The position numbers were made by a program, and so were the translations under genes. The notes under the pieces were generated by a model. That model did no database searches, was not told the origin of the DNA, and worked only from the letters and a program-made list of their open reading frames with translations. 64,000 nucleotides of DNA, taken from positions 124,001 to 188,000 of the forward strand of contig JACKAZ010000009.1 in the NCBI GenBank assembly GCA_020634795.1. Direction: 5' to 3'. This stretch comes from Ardenticatenales bacterium (GTDB lineage Bacteria; Chloroflexota; Anaerolineae; Ardenticatenales; Ardenticatenaceae). Positions 17,106 to 25,564 of this stretch are shown piece by piece (the stretch's first letter is position 1; the number at the start of each line of letters is the position of its first letter).

Positions 17106-18917
17106 TCACAGTCGCAACTTCTCCAACATCGGTCGGAGCTTGTACTTGCGCTGGTGCCGGTCAAGCAGCCTATCGAGGTAGCTGCGCCACTGCGCTGCAT
17201 CGCCCGCTTCCACGAGGATGTCGCGGCCCCGACGTAACCACTCTGCGGCCACTTCATAGTCTTGAGCCTTGCCCGCATCCATGATCTGTTCCGCGTGGCG
17301 ACGACAGCGGTCGAAGGCCCATTGCGGATGGCTCTGGCGCACGGCGTCGATCACCGCGTTATCATCGTGGAACCACTTGGCCTTGTCGACGGCGGCGATC
17401 GCCTCGTCGTGCATCTGCTCATAGAGGTAAATCGTCACTTTTTCGTCGCCATACAAGCTCTCGTCCGACGCCAGCATCTGGAGCGCGATCTTCTTGTAAG
17501 CGGGCCAGTCGTCGCCCGCCGCCCGTTGCAGCGCTTGGTAATTCGCCAACGTTTTTCGCAGCGCCAAGCTCTGCTGCGCCATCACCAGCGCCAAGCCGGG
17601 CTGCCCGTGGTCGCCCGCCACGTCGCGCAACCACGTGGCCAGCGCGGCTTTGCCCCGTGGGGATTCCCCGCTCATCCCATGTTGGGCCAAGCTAATCGCG
17701 TCGTCCACCGCGTCGGCGGCCAGCAGCGTTTGGGCGATGTCGAGGATCTCCGCAGGCTCAACGAGATAGGCCCGGGCCTCGGCTAAAGCTTCCTCACGTC
17801 GCCCCAACTGAACGAGCATCTTCAAATAGTCTATGAACTGCCCTTCGGCCTGCGCCAAATTCAAATAGGCCTCGTAGTCGCCACGCGCCGCCAAAATTTC
17901 CAGCCGGATGCGTGCCAACGCCTCGGCGTAGTGGGGCACATCGTCATCTTCCCATGCGCCCAGCGCCGTGATGTCACCGCCCATCGCGCCGACCAGCGGC
18001 GGGTAGTCCCATCCCTGCTTTGCGGCAGTGACCGCCAGTTGAAAGGAGTCACCGCCCAAGATCGAATCGGCCTTGTCGTCAAGGTAGGCGGCCCACTCTT
18101 GGCGCTCGTTCTCGTCCAGCTCCGCCCGCAAGAGCGCCTCCGCCCAGAGATCGGCCAGCGCATCGGCCGCTGGCAAATCAAGCTCGCTGAAATGGTCGAG
18201 CAAATATTCGTCCAGCCGGAGCGTACCTGCTTCCCACGCTTCGGTCGCGGCGCGTAGGACGATCAGCGCATCGGCGATCTCATCCGCCTCCAACAGCGCT
18301 CGAATCCGTGCCAGCGCGGGTTCCAGCGCTTCGCCCGGATCGCTCTCATACCACGCTTCATCGCCCCAACTGTCATATCCGGTAAAGACCGAGCTACGCA
18401 TATCCGCCCGAATCTGGCGCTGTAGCAGTGAGAGTTCGCTTTCCGAAATGGCAGATAGCACGGCGTCATCCGGTGCGGATTGCGGCGGTGCGCTACGCGG
18501 AGAAAGCGCCGCCAACGCTTCGATCTCCTCAATGAGGTGGGGATGACGCGCCGTCAGATCGGTCAGGATGGCGGCAAGCGCCTCGGCGGAGTGGCCCGCG
18601 AGCAGCGCGGCGAGGGCAGGCCGCTGCGCCACCCGGGCGGGCTGTTGACGTGCCGCCAACAGGGTGGCAACGATATGCTTACAGTCGCCGCCCCAGTCAT
18701 AGGGGCAGCTACAGTGCGCAGAAGCGATCTCGTTCCCCACAAAGGCGATCACGACCCGGTAGAATGCCCAGCCGCTGCCTTCGACACGGGCGCTCAATTC
18801 GCCATCCCGCCACACTAAGTCGGAAACGAGATCGACGTAATCGCGCCCACGCGCCCAGCTCTTTTCGGACGCCCGTCCACGAATTTGGCCTTCGGTAAGA
18901 TCAGGAGTCGGAATCAT
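17106..18917 (-). CDS. SWIM zinc-finger domain protein
   Basis: The 603-residue protein carries an N-terminal SWIM zinc finger with ligands C69, C71, C79 and H81 (AHCSCPYDWGGDCKH). SWIM domains bind DNA or proteins. The remaining 500 residues are strongly helical, with Ala/Leu-rich repeats and a central acidic part resembling a TPR-like alpha-solenoid (for example AEARAYLVEPAEILDIAQTLL). This arrangement is common in uncharacterised bacterial SWIM proteins. The ATG at 18917 was chosen because the upstream codons lie in heptamer-repeat DNA. It has no operon partner; function unknown. Confidence 0.85.
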   Translation of the reverse strand: MIPTPDLTEGQIRGRASEKSWARGRDYVDLVSDLVWRDGELSARVEGSGWAFYRVVIAFVGNEIASAHCSCPYDWGGDCKHIVATLLAARQQPARVAQRPALAALLAGHSAEALAAILTDLTARHPHLIEEIEALAALSPRSAPPQSAPDDAVLSAISESELSLLQRQIRADMRSSVFTGYDSWGDEAWYESDPGEALEPALARIRALLEADEIADALIVLRAATEAWEAGTLRLDEYLLDHFSELDLPAADALADLWAEALLRAELDENERQEWAAYLDDKADSILGGDSFQLAVTAAKQGWDYPPLVGAMGGDITALGAWEDDDVPHYAEALARIRLEILAARGDYEAYLNLAQAEGQFIDYLKMLVQLGRREEALAEARAYLVEPAEILDIAQTLLAADAVDDAISLAQHGMSGESPRGKAALATWLRDVAGDHGQPGLALVMAQQSLALRKTLANYQALQRAAGDDWPAYKKIALQMLASDESLYGDEKVTIYLYEQMHDEAIAAVDKAKWFHDDNAVIDAVRQSHPQWAFDRCRRHAEQIMDAGKAQDYEVAAEWLRRGRDILVEAGDAAQWRSYLDRLLDRHQRKYKLRPMLEKLRL

Positions 18918-18929
18918 GGAGCCTCGAGG

Positions 18930-18970
18930 AATGGTGCAAGGTGCAAGGTGCACGGTGCAAGGTGCAAAGG
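18930..18970. repeat. Heptamer array GCAAGGT
   Basis: About five tandem GCAAGGT/GCACGGT heptamers lie directly upstream of the SWIM gene start codon. Same family as the arrays near 26825, 28225 and 32413. Confidence 0.8.
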
Positions 18971-19126
18971 CGATCTTAATTTTCCGTCACGACAGTAGTT
19001 GCTGAAGCTGTGCGCTGTTGAGCGAGCAGCGTTCAAATGTTCAAGCGTCTAAGCGTTGAGAGGGCGGCCCACAGTAGGAGCTTCTAAGCCCTGCCCCTCT
19101 TGATGCGCCAACTCTTACTCAGCCTC

Positions 19127-20491
19127 CTACCGTACATCCACCGTCGATGGCGGCCGCCGGAAGGGGGCATCGGGATCCTCGGGGTGGGGAAGCGTAGGCT
19201 GGTCGTGGCGCTTGTCATCGCCCCCCATCGCCTCGCCACGGATCATCGCTTTGCGATAGAGCCGGGGTTTGCGACGCAAAGCGTAGCGGAGCGGGTCGTG
19301 GGCCAACCGATGGACCACGATGCCCTGCGCGAGGAGCGGCTCGGCATCGGCGGCACTGAAGCGCTGATCCAGCGAGACGAGCGCCATCTTGCGCCCCACC
19401 CGCCGCAGCCGGATCAACTGTTCCACCATCGCGGGCGTCACGATGCCCGTTACCAAAACCAGCGTCGCCCCCCACGGGGCCAACGCGCTTTGGCGCGAAA
19501 TCAGCGTCTCGATAGGCATGGTCGCAAAACTGGTAACCGCGGCCAACGCTTCCAAAATGTAACGCATCTGGTGGGGGGTGCGGCCGGGCGCCACCTTCAC
19601 GGGCTGGTCGCTCTGCGGCACGCTGGCGTTGGCCACGATGCCCACCGCACGCCGCTCCTCCACCGCGTGCCAACAGAGGCTCGCCACGACCGAGATCACA
19701 TGCTCCAACAGGGCGCGGTTCACCCCCTGCCAATGTTTGGGAAAGGTCGCCACATTCAAAAAGAGCAGCCATTGCGGCTCCTCGGCCGGTTCCAGCACGC
19801 GCACCTGCAACATCTGGGTGCGGGCGCTCGCCTTCCAGTGGACGCGGCGCATCGGGTCGTCGGGGTGATATTCGCGTGCGCCGACGATGCGGGTCGGATC
19901 CTCGAAGACGGGCAGGTTGACCCGCTCGCCGCCGAACGGTTCTTTGGCGGGCAGCCCGAGCCGCTCCAGCCGCTCGACCTTCGGATAGACGATGATGCGT
20001 TGTTGCGTGGCTAGGGTGCGATCCGTCTCGAAGAGGCCAAAGAAGTCGCCGGACCGCAGGGTTACGGGACCGAAGAAGTAGTAGCCGCGCTGGTGGCAGG
20101 GAATGTTGTAGGCCCAGCGGATGCGTTGGAACCAGAGCAGGGCGGCGATGTGGCTGAGTGTCCCCGTGTCCCGCACGGTGGATGGGGCCAACTGCCGCTC
20201 CAGCGGCGGCATGATGTCGGGCACCAGATCGTCCGCCTCCAGCCAGAGCAGCGGCAGCAGCTTGCGGTTGGCGATTTCGATCGTCAGATGGGCCGTTTCG
20301 CCCGCGAAAAGGCGCGTTTCGTCGAACTGTCGCTCGTAACGCACCCGCCAGAGCGCCCAGCGGTTCATCAGCCGCGCCAACCCCATGACCGCCAGCAACG
20401 AGCCAGCAATGACCAGCAACGCCTCTTGCTGGGTGACGATACCGAGCAGGGTGGCAAGGAGCACCACCACGACCCAGCTACGTTGAAACAT
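19127..20491 (-). CDS. DUF58 domain protein
   Basis: The 454-residue protein has two N-terminal membrane helices (about 5-45), a beta-rich segment and the DUF58 core REYHPDDPMRRVHWKASART (approx. 245-265). DUF58 proteins have a von Willebrand factor A-like fold and are nearly always encoded beside MoxR AAA ATPases, as here (MoxR at 20950). The pair is thought to act as a chaperone or in envelope maturation; no specific substrate is known. The C-terminus is Arg/Pro-rich. The ATG has no obvious Shine-Dalgarno because the leader is formed by a very GC-rich block. Confidence 0.9.
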   Translation of the reverse strand: MFQRSWVVVVLLATLLGIVTQQEALLVIAGSLLAVMGLARLMNRWALWRVRYERQFDETRLFAGETAHLTIEIANRKLLPLLWLEADDLVPDIMPPLERQLAPSTVRDTGTLSHIAALLWFQRIRWAYNIPCHQRGYYFFGPVTLRSGDFFGLFETDRTLATQQRIIVYPKVERLERLGLPAKEPFGGERVNLPVFEDPTRIVGAREYHPDDPMRRVHWKASARTQMLQVRVLEPAEEPQWLLFLNVATFPKHWQGVNRALLEHVISVVASLCWHAVEERRAVGIVANASVPQSDQPVKVAPGRTPHQMRYILEALAAVTSFATMPIETLISRQSALAPWGATLVLVTGIVTPAMVEQLIRLRRVGRKMALVSLDQRFSAADAEPLLAQGIVVHRLAHDPLRYALRRKPRLYRKAMIRGEAMGGDDKRHDQPTLPHPEDPDAPFRRPPSTVDVR

Positions 20492-20541
20492 GGGCGGGGC
20501 GCGGGCGGGGCGCGGGGCGGGGCGCGGGTTCGGGGTGGGGC
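20492..20541 (+). repeat. G-run block with quadruplex potential
   Basis: On the plus strand at least eight runs of three to four G occur within 50 bp, separated by one to four bases, forming a GGGCGGGGCGC-type tandem. It abuts the start codon of the DUF58 gene, so the C-rich complement would be the mRNA leader. Confidence 0.7.
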
Positions 20542-20949
20542 AAGAGGAGCATGGAGAATGGAGGCGTCATGCGCCGCCGCGCACTACGGAGAATGAAAGT
20601 AGCGCGTGACGATGTGGGGGTGTAGGGGTGTGTGGCTGTGAGGGTGTGTGGCCTGGCAAAGCAGTGCCATACCAAGGGGATGACAAGGTTACCATTCTCT
20701 GTTCTCCGTTCTCCACGCCGCGGTTGTGGTGGTCGACCGTTAGACGGCGCGACGACGCGCACGAACTGGTTCACTGTCAGGGCGGAATGGGAAGGCTCCA
20801 CAAGGCGAAACAGCTTCGTATAAGCCTTACCCTTTTTTGCACGTTGGCTCGATGGGGGTGTTGGGACATGGGAGCGTGGGAACAATACGCTCATGCCCTA
20901 TGCCCCATGCCCCAAAAGCCCCGACTCCTGAGCCGCCCACTCATCCAAC
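20542..20949. other. Intergenic region between moxR and the DUF58 gene
   Basis: I see no gene. It holds a GTGTGTGG-rich segment (20625-20655), TTCTCTGTTCTCCGTTCTCC near 20696, and a GACATGGGAGC/CATGCCCCATGCCCC repeat near 20868-20915. Confidence 0.6.
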
Positions 20950-21918
20950 TCACCGCACCGTCTCCACCGGCGCGGGCACGCTGTTGACCACACCGAGCAC
21001 GATCTCGTCGGCGCTGCGGCCCCGCAGCCGCGTCTGCGGTGAAATGAGGACGCGGTGGGTCAGGACATAGGGCGCGAGGTACTTGACATCGTCGGGAATG
21101 ACGAATTCACGCTGTCGGAGCGCGGCCAGCGCCTGCGAAGCCGCGTAAAGCGCGAGTGTGGCACGCGGACTGGCGCCCACTTCCAGCGCGTCGTGGCTGC
21201 GGGTCGCTCGCGCCACTTGGACGATGTAGCGCCGCACGCTCTCTTCGACCCGCACGTGGCGCACCGCGCGTTGCAGCGGCAGCAGCTTTGCGGCATCGAC
21301 CACCGGCTGCAGGTCGGAGAGCGGGTCGTCCCGCTCGAACCGAAGCAGCATCTCGTTTTCCTGCGACTCGGTGGGGTAGCCGAGCGAGACACGCATCAGA
21401 AAGCGGTCGAGCTGGGCTTCCGGCAGGGGAAACGTGCCTTCCAGTTCGACGGGGTTTTGGGTGGCAAGCACCAAGAAGGGGCGGGGCAGCATCATCGTTT
21501 GCCCCTCGACCGTCACTTGGCGCTCTTGCATCGCTTCCAGCAGCGCCGCTTGGGTACGCGGCGTGGCGCGATTGATCTCATCGGCCAGCAGGATGTTGGC
21601 CTGGATCGGCCCCTCGCGAAAGACGAATTCCTGATCTTTCTGGTTGTAGATGTAAAGACCGGTCACATCCGAGGGCAGCAGATCGGGGGTGAATTGGATG
21701 CGGCGGAAGGAGGCGTTCATGCTGCGGGCCAACGCCCGTGCCATGGTGGTCTTGCCGGTGCCGGGGACATCCTCCAGCAGGACGTGGCTCTCTGTGAGCA
21801 GGGCGACCAATAACAGCTCGATGGCGGACTCTTTGCCCACCATCACCCGTTTCACATTGTCGGTCAGACGCGCCGCCACTTGGTGGAGGGCGTCGAAGCT
21901 GACCACTGCCTCGCTCAT
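20950..21918 (-). CDS. MoxR-family AAA+ ATPase
   Basis: The 322-residue protein has Walker A VPGTGKTT (residues 51-58), Walker B ILLADEINR (109-117), the MoxR-typical TPDLLPSDVTG and EGPIQANILLADE, sensor 1 (FLVLATQNP) and an arginine-bearing lid domain. MoxR ATPases are cytoplasmic chaperone-like enzymes that activate or assemble partner proteins, commonly the DUF58 protein encoded next to them. The start codon overlaps the stop of degV as ATGA, so the two are translationally coupled. A TTG two codons upstream is less likely. Confidence 0.93.
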   Translation of the reverse strand: MSEAVVSFDALHQVAARLTDNVKRVMVGKESAIELLLVALLTESHVLLEDVPGTGKTTMARALARSMNASFRRIQFTPDLLPSDVTGLYIYNQKDQEFVFREGPIQANILLADEINRATPRTQAALLEAMQERQVTVEGQTMMLPRPFLVLATQNPVELEGTFPLPEAQLDRFLMRVSLGYPTESQENEMLLRFERDDPLSDLQPVVDAAKLLPLQRAVRHVRVEESVRRYIVQVARATRSHDALEVGASPRATLALYAASQALAALRQREFVIPDDVKYLAPYVLTHRVLISPQTRLRGRSADEIVLGVVNSVPAPVETVR

Positions 21919-22775
21919 GGCCAATCCCCGCGGCTGACCACGAGGCCGAGCGCGTCGGGGCCGGTGTGGGCCAGCAGGGTGGGCGCGGGAACCACGTCGC
22001 GGAACCAGCGCACGTCGAAGCGGCGGTGGATTTCGTCGGTCAGCTTGTTGGCCTCGTCGTCTAGATCACCGCGCAGCACCACAAAGCGGCCCGCACCCCC
22101 CTTGCCGATCAGCCCTTCGGCGTTGGCGAGCATGGTGTTCACGGTCTTCTTGAAGGTGCGAACGCGCGTCAACGGCGAAAAAGCGCCATCTTCCGGATCG
22201 ACGGTCATGATCGGGCAGACGTTGAGGAATTGGCCGATCGCGCCCGCAGCCCGCCCGACCCGTCCCCCTTTGATCAAGAAGGTCAGATCTTTGACGGCGA
22301 AGTAGAGGGTGGTGTCGGCTTTGGCTCGCTTGGTGGCCGCGACCGCCTCATCCACCGTAGCGCCCCCCGCCAGCGCCCGGGCGGCCGCCACCACCTGCAT
22401 CCCCGCCCCCGCCGAAAGCGAATAAGTGTCGACCATCGTGATTTTCGCGTCGGGGAAGAGATTCGCCGCCTGACGCGCGCTGTTGATCGTGCCACTCAGG
22501 GCGCTGGAAATGCCGACGTAGAGAATCTCATCGTGGCTGGCCAGCGCCGCTTCGAACGCTTCGGCGAACTGGCCGGGCGACGGCTGTGAGGTGGTCGCCA
22601 ACGCCTTTGCCGTGCGGATGCGGTGCATAAATTCAGCGGGCGTGATATCGACCCCGCTGCGGTAATCGGTCCCTTCCAAATGAACGATTGGCGGCACGAC
22701 CGTGATGTCGTACTCGTCCACCTCGCTCTGCGGCACATCGATACTTCCATCACTAATCAGTTTGATGCGGGCCAT
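21915..22775 (-). CDS. DegV-family protein, fatty-acid-binding
   Basis: DegV/FakB proteins bind fatty acids and in Firmicutes present them to the FakA kinase. The 286-residue product begins MARIKLISDGSIDVP and shows the TTSQPSPGQF motif, LYVGISSALSGTINSA, the DTYSLSAGAGMQV segment and the C-terminal HTGPDALGLV, all typical. The ATG at 22775 follows GGAGGAGAG. It overlaps moxR by 4 bp. No FakA-like kinase is in the window. Confidence 0.93.
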   Translation of the reverse strand: MARIKLISDGSIDVPQSEVDEYDITVVPPIVHLEGTDYRSGVDITPAEFMHRIRTAKALATTSQPSPGQFAEAFEAALASHDEILYVGISSALSGTINSARQAANLFPDAKITMVDTYSLSAGAGMQVVAAARALAGGATVDEAVAATKRAKADTTLYFAVKDLTFLIKGGRVGRAAGAIGQFLNVCPIMTVDPEDGAFSPLTRVRTFKKTVNTMLANAEGLIGKGGAGRFVVLRGDLDDEANKLTDEIHRRFDVRWFRDVVPAPTLLAHTGPDALGLVVSRGDWP

Positions 22776-22926
22776 AACGCTCTCTCCTCCATGAATGTCT
22801 GACCAGAATCGTAGCGAGAGAGCGATATAGGCGCAAAGCAACGCAGAACAACGAAACGAGTAACGGAGCAACAACGCACAAACGGGCCAAACTCTCAACT
22901 CCAGAACGCATCAAACGCCCCCCATC

Positions 22927-22955
22927 TTGACAGAAGCGACAGACGCTGAGATAAT
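22927..22955 (+). promoter_or_regulatory. Promoter of the ArsR-ArsC fusion gene
   Basis: TTGACA (22927-22932) and GATAAT (22950-22955) are 17 bp apart, about 40 bp upstream of the ATG. A GGAGG Shine-Dalgarno at 22983-22987 precedes the start. Confidence 0.75.
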
Positions 22956-22956
22956 A

Positions 22957-22983
22957 CAATATGATTTATAGCAATTCACATTG
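22957..22983. promoter_or_regulatory. Candidate ArsR operator
   Basis: CAATATGA (22957-22964) and TCACATTG (22976-22983) form an inverted repeat with seven of eight matches and an 11-bp spacer, covering the predicted transcription start. The position and AT-rich makeup suit an ArsR-type autorepressor site. Confidence 0.45.
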
Positions 22984-22994
22984 GAGGAACGACA

Positions 22995-23777
22995 ATGACG
23001 ACGATGGCAACGCCGTGTGTGCCCGCCGACCTGCTGAAGATGTTGGGGCACGAGGTGCGCTGGCAGCTCGTGGCGGCGCTGGTGGGGAGTGATCAACGGG
23101 TGAACGAGTTGATCGAACGGGTGGAACGCCCCATGAATGTCGTTTCCTATCATCTGCGTCAGTTGTGGCAGCATGGCCTGGTCCACGAACGGCGCAGCAG
23201 CGCCGATGGCCGCGACGTCTATTACAGCGTCGATCTCGACGCCCTGCGCCGCTGTTTCATGGCCACGGGCGATGCCCTGCACCCCGCCCTGACGGAGAAG
23301 GACGATGATTTGCTGGCGGCGACCACCGTCGGGGATGCGCTGCCAGCAGCCGTGCGGATGCTCTTTCTCTGTACCCACAACAGCGCCCGTTCGCAGATGG
23401 CGGAAGCCATCGCCAACCATCTGGGCCAGGGCTGGGTCCAGGCTCACAGTGCGGGGACCGCGCCCAGCGGGGTCAATCCCCATGCGATTCGGGCCATGCA
23501 GGGCATGGGCATCCCGATGGAAGGGGCGCGGTCGCAGCACGTCGACGAGTTCGGCGACCAGCCCTTCGACTATGTCATCACCGTTTGCGACAGTGCGCGC
23601 GAAAGCTGCCCCTTCTTCCCCGCCACCACCGAGATGATCCACTGGAGCTTCCCCGATCCTTCCGCCGCCAGCGGCAGCGACGCCGAAAAACAGGCCGTCT
23701 TCGACGCGACCGCGGCCCAGCTCGAAACGCGCATCCGCCAGCTTCTGCTGCGCCTCCTCCGCGAGCGAAGTGACTGA
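22995..23777 (+). CDS. ArsR-type regulator fused to arsenate reductase ArsC
   Basis: Residues 1-100 form a winged helix-turn-helix of the ArsR family (ADLLKMLGHEVRWQLVAAL, SYHLRQLWQHGLV, DGRDVYYSVD). Residues 120-260 form a low-molecular-weight phosphatase-fold arsenate reductase with the CTHNSARS loop (Cys126, Arg132). The extra redox cysteines C198 and C205 lie in VCDSARESCPFFP, and the catalytic aspartate is D221 (HWSFPDPS). Three cysteines make this the thioredoxin-coupled class, which reduces arsenate to arsenite. The natural fusion joins sensor and enzyme in one chain. No arsenite exporter is in the window. Promoter and candidate operator lie just upstream, supporting autoregulation. 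Confidence 0.93.
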   Translation: MTTMATPCVPADLLKMLGHEVRWQLVAALVGSDQRVNELIERVERPMNVVSYHLRQLWQHGLVHERRSSADGRDVYYSVDLDALRRCFMATGDALHPALTEKDDDLLAATTVGDALPAAVRMLFLCTHNSARSQMAEAIANHLGQGWVQAHSAGTAPSGVNPHAIRAMQGMGIPMEGARSQHVDEFGDQPFDYVITVCDSARESCPFFPATTEMIHWSFPDPSAASGSDAEKQAVFDATAAQLETRIRQLLLRLLRERSD

Positions 23778-23926
23778 TCGTTGACGCCGGGTCATGGTCC
23801 GCCGGACGCGGTTCAATCCCCATAACCCATGCCACCGTTTGAACGCTTCAACGCTTGAATACGTTTGCCCTTTCGATGGCGGCGTGCAATGATTGCCGCC
23901 GTCCATCGACCGCCCCGCTGCGAACC

Positions 23927-25366
23927 ATGCGTTACCAGATACCCGTCCGCGCCTTCCAAAATCTCGCCATGATTTTCTTGGCCTGCTTCATGCTGATCGC
24001 CATCGGGGCGGGTTATTGGGGCGTGGTACGGGCCAGCGAGTTGCAGGCGCGGGATTTGCGTCGCCAGATCGAGCGCGAGCTGAAGCTGGATCGCGGGCGC
24101 ATCCTGGCCACCGACAACAGCGTGATGGCCGAGACCGTTTTCGATGACGAGGGGCTGGCGCAGCGCGTCTACCCTTACCCCAACCTCGCGCCCGTCCTCG
24201 GCTACTGGACCTTCCGCTACGGCAAGGGCGGCCTCGAAGCGGCCTACGACGACTATCTGGCGGGCCGACGGGGCCAGCGCGGTTTGGATGTCTTCGACGA
24301 GCTGATGCACGAACCGGTGATCGGGGCCGACATCGTCACCACCATTCGGCCCGCGCTCCAAGTTCGGGCCGACGAGCTGTTGGACGAACTGGGCGGGCGC
24401 GGCGCGATCATCGTGATGGAAGCAAACACCGGTCGCATCCTGGCGCTGGCCTCCCGTCCGACCTACGATCCCAATCTGTACGCCGAGCAGGCCGAGGCGC
24501 TCGTGGTCGACGAGGCGCAACCCACGCTCAATCGCGCGACGCAAGGCCTCTACACCCCCGGCTCCGTCTTCAAGATTCTGACGCTGGCGGGGGCGCTCAA
24601 CGCCGACCTAGCCCCGCCCGAGGCGGCGTACCCGCAGCAGCCCTACGATGCACCCGGCATCTTCTTCGTCGAGGGCTTCCCCATCCGCGAGGGGTCGGAT
24701 CGGCCCTACAACAACTACCCCTTCGATCTCTACCACGCCCTCAGCTACAGCAGTAACGTCACCTTCGCCCAGCTCGCGCTGGCGCTGGGACCGGACGGGA
24801 TGCGGGAGATGGCCCGCACCTTCGGCTTCGGCGAAGAGATCCCCTTCGACGGACTGCCCACCGCGGCCAGCGAACTGGGGAGCGATGCCTTCCTGCTCGA
24901 CCGTGTCGGGTTGGCGAACACCGGCTACGGACAGGGCCAACTGCTCGTCTCGCCGCTGGAGATCGCGCTGGTGACGGCAGCGGTCGCCAACGGCGGCATC
25001 ATGCCGCAGCCTCAGATCGTGCAGCAGATTCGATCCCGCACGGGCGACACGTTGGCCGACTTCCCGCCGCGTGGCTGGAAGCGGCCGATGAGCGAGGGCG
25101 TCGCCGCCGAGGTGCGCCAAGCGATGATCGTCTCCGGCTCAGAGGGCTTCGCCCGCGCGGGCGCGCCCGAAGGGATCGCAGTTGGTGGCAAAACGGGCAC
25201 GGCCCAGCTTGGCGGTGACAACGAACCCCATTCGTGGTATACCGCCTTCGCCCCCGCCGAGGGACCGCAGATCGTCGTGACCGTCATCGTGGAAAACGCA
25301 GGCGCGGGGGGCGATGTGGCGGCTCCGATTGCCCGCGAGCTGATTCGCACCGCCTTGGCGCCGTAG
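23927..25366 (+). CDS. Penicillin-binding protein transpeptidase, FtsI/PBP2 type
   Basis: This is a class B PBP of 479 residues that crosslinks peptidoglycan, probably with a RodA/FtsW partner. A membrane anchor spans about residues 12-34. The pedestal domain contains LDRGRILATDNSVMAE and VYPYPNLAPVLGY. Catalytic motifs are SVFK (S213, K216), SSN (275-277) and KTGTA near residue 425. The short length matches the PbpA/FtsI type found in Actinobacteria and Chloroflexota beside RodA, but no rodA is next to it here. The ATG at 23927 starts a basic N-terminus before the anchor; the upstream in-frame stretch lies in repeat DNA. Confidence 0.94.
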   Translation: MRYQIPVRAFQNLAMIFLACFMLIAIGAGYWGVVRASELQARDLRRQIERELKLDRGRILATDNSVMAETVFDDEGLAQRVYPYPNLAPVLGYWTFRYGKGGLEAAYDDYLAGRRGQRGLDVFDELMHEPVIGADIVTTIRPALQVRADELLDELGGRGAIIVMEANTGRILALASRPTYDPNLYAEQAEALVVDEAQPTLNRATQGLYTPGSVFKILTLAGALNADLAPPEAAYPQQPYDAPGIFFVEGFPIREGSDRPYNNYPFDLYHALSYSSNVTFAQLALALGPDGMREMARTFGFGEEIPFDGLPTAASELGSDAFLLDRVGLANTGYGQGQLLVSPLEIALVTAAVANGGIMPQPQIVQQIRSRTGDTLADFPPRGWKRPMSEGVAAEVRQAMIVSGSEGFARAGAPEGIAVGGKTGTAQLGGDNEPHSWYTAFAPAEGPQIVVTVIVENAGAGGDVAAPIARELIRTALAP

Positions 25367-25367
25367 C

Positions 25368-25440
25368 GTTTGATGAGTTTGATGAGTTTTGTGAGTTTTG
25401 TGAGTTTTGTGAGTTTTGTGAGTTTGATGGGTCCATGAGT
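25368..25440. repeat. Microsatellite of the GATGAGTTT/TGTGAGTTT class
   Basis: Nine tandem-like units alternating GATGAGTTT and TGTGAGTTT fill the 70 bp just past the PBP stop codon. Similar arrays occur at 40508, 53870 and 56597. Confidence 0.85.
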
Positions 25441-25564
25441 AGTGAAATGTTGGAGTACTGGAGGTATCTCGGTCTCACGTGGTCTGTCGTTATCATTCCC
25501 GTGCGGTTCCGTTGCCTGCGTTTTCTCCGTTCCAACCTCCCTCTTTCCAAAGGAGTGACCCCTC

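Noticed and set aside
16783..17284. Open frames within the GGCCGCCGTGCCCGACC array
   Set aside because: The translations are simple repeats (PDRGPPCPT-like) with no ribosome-binding site and arise from the array period.
22776..22898. Longer N-terminus of the DegV protein from 22898
   Set aside because: The ATG at 22775 has a strong GGAGGAGAG site and begins the conserved MARIKLISDGS sequence; the extension is not conserved in type.
23800..23830. GGTTCAATCC motif resembling a tRNA T-loop
   Set aside because: The flanking bases cannot form a T-stem or acceptor stem and the region upstream is the end of the ArsC coding sequence.
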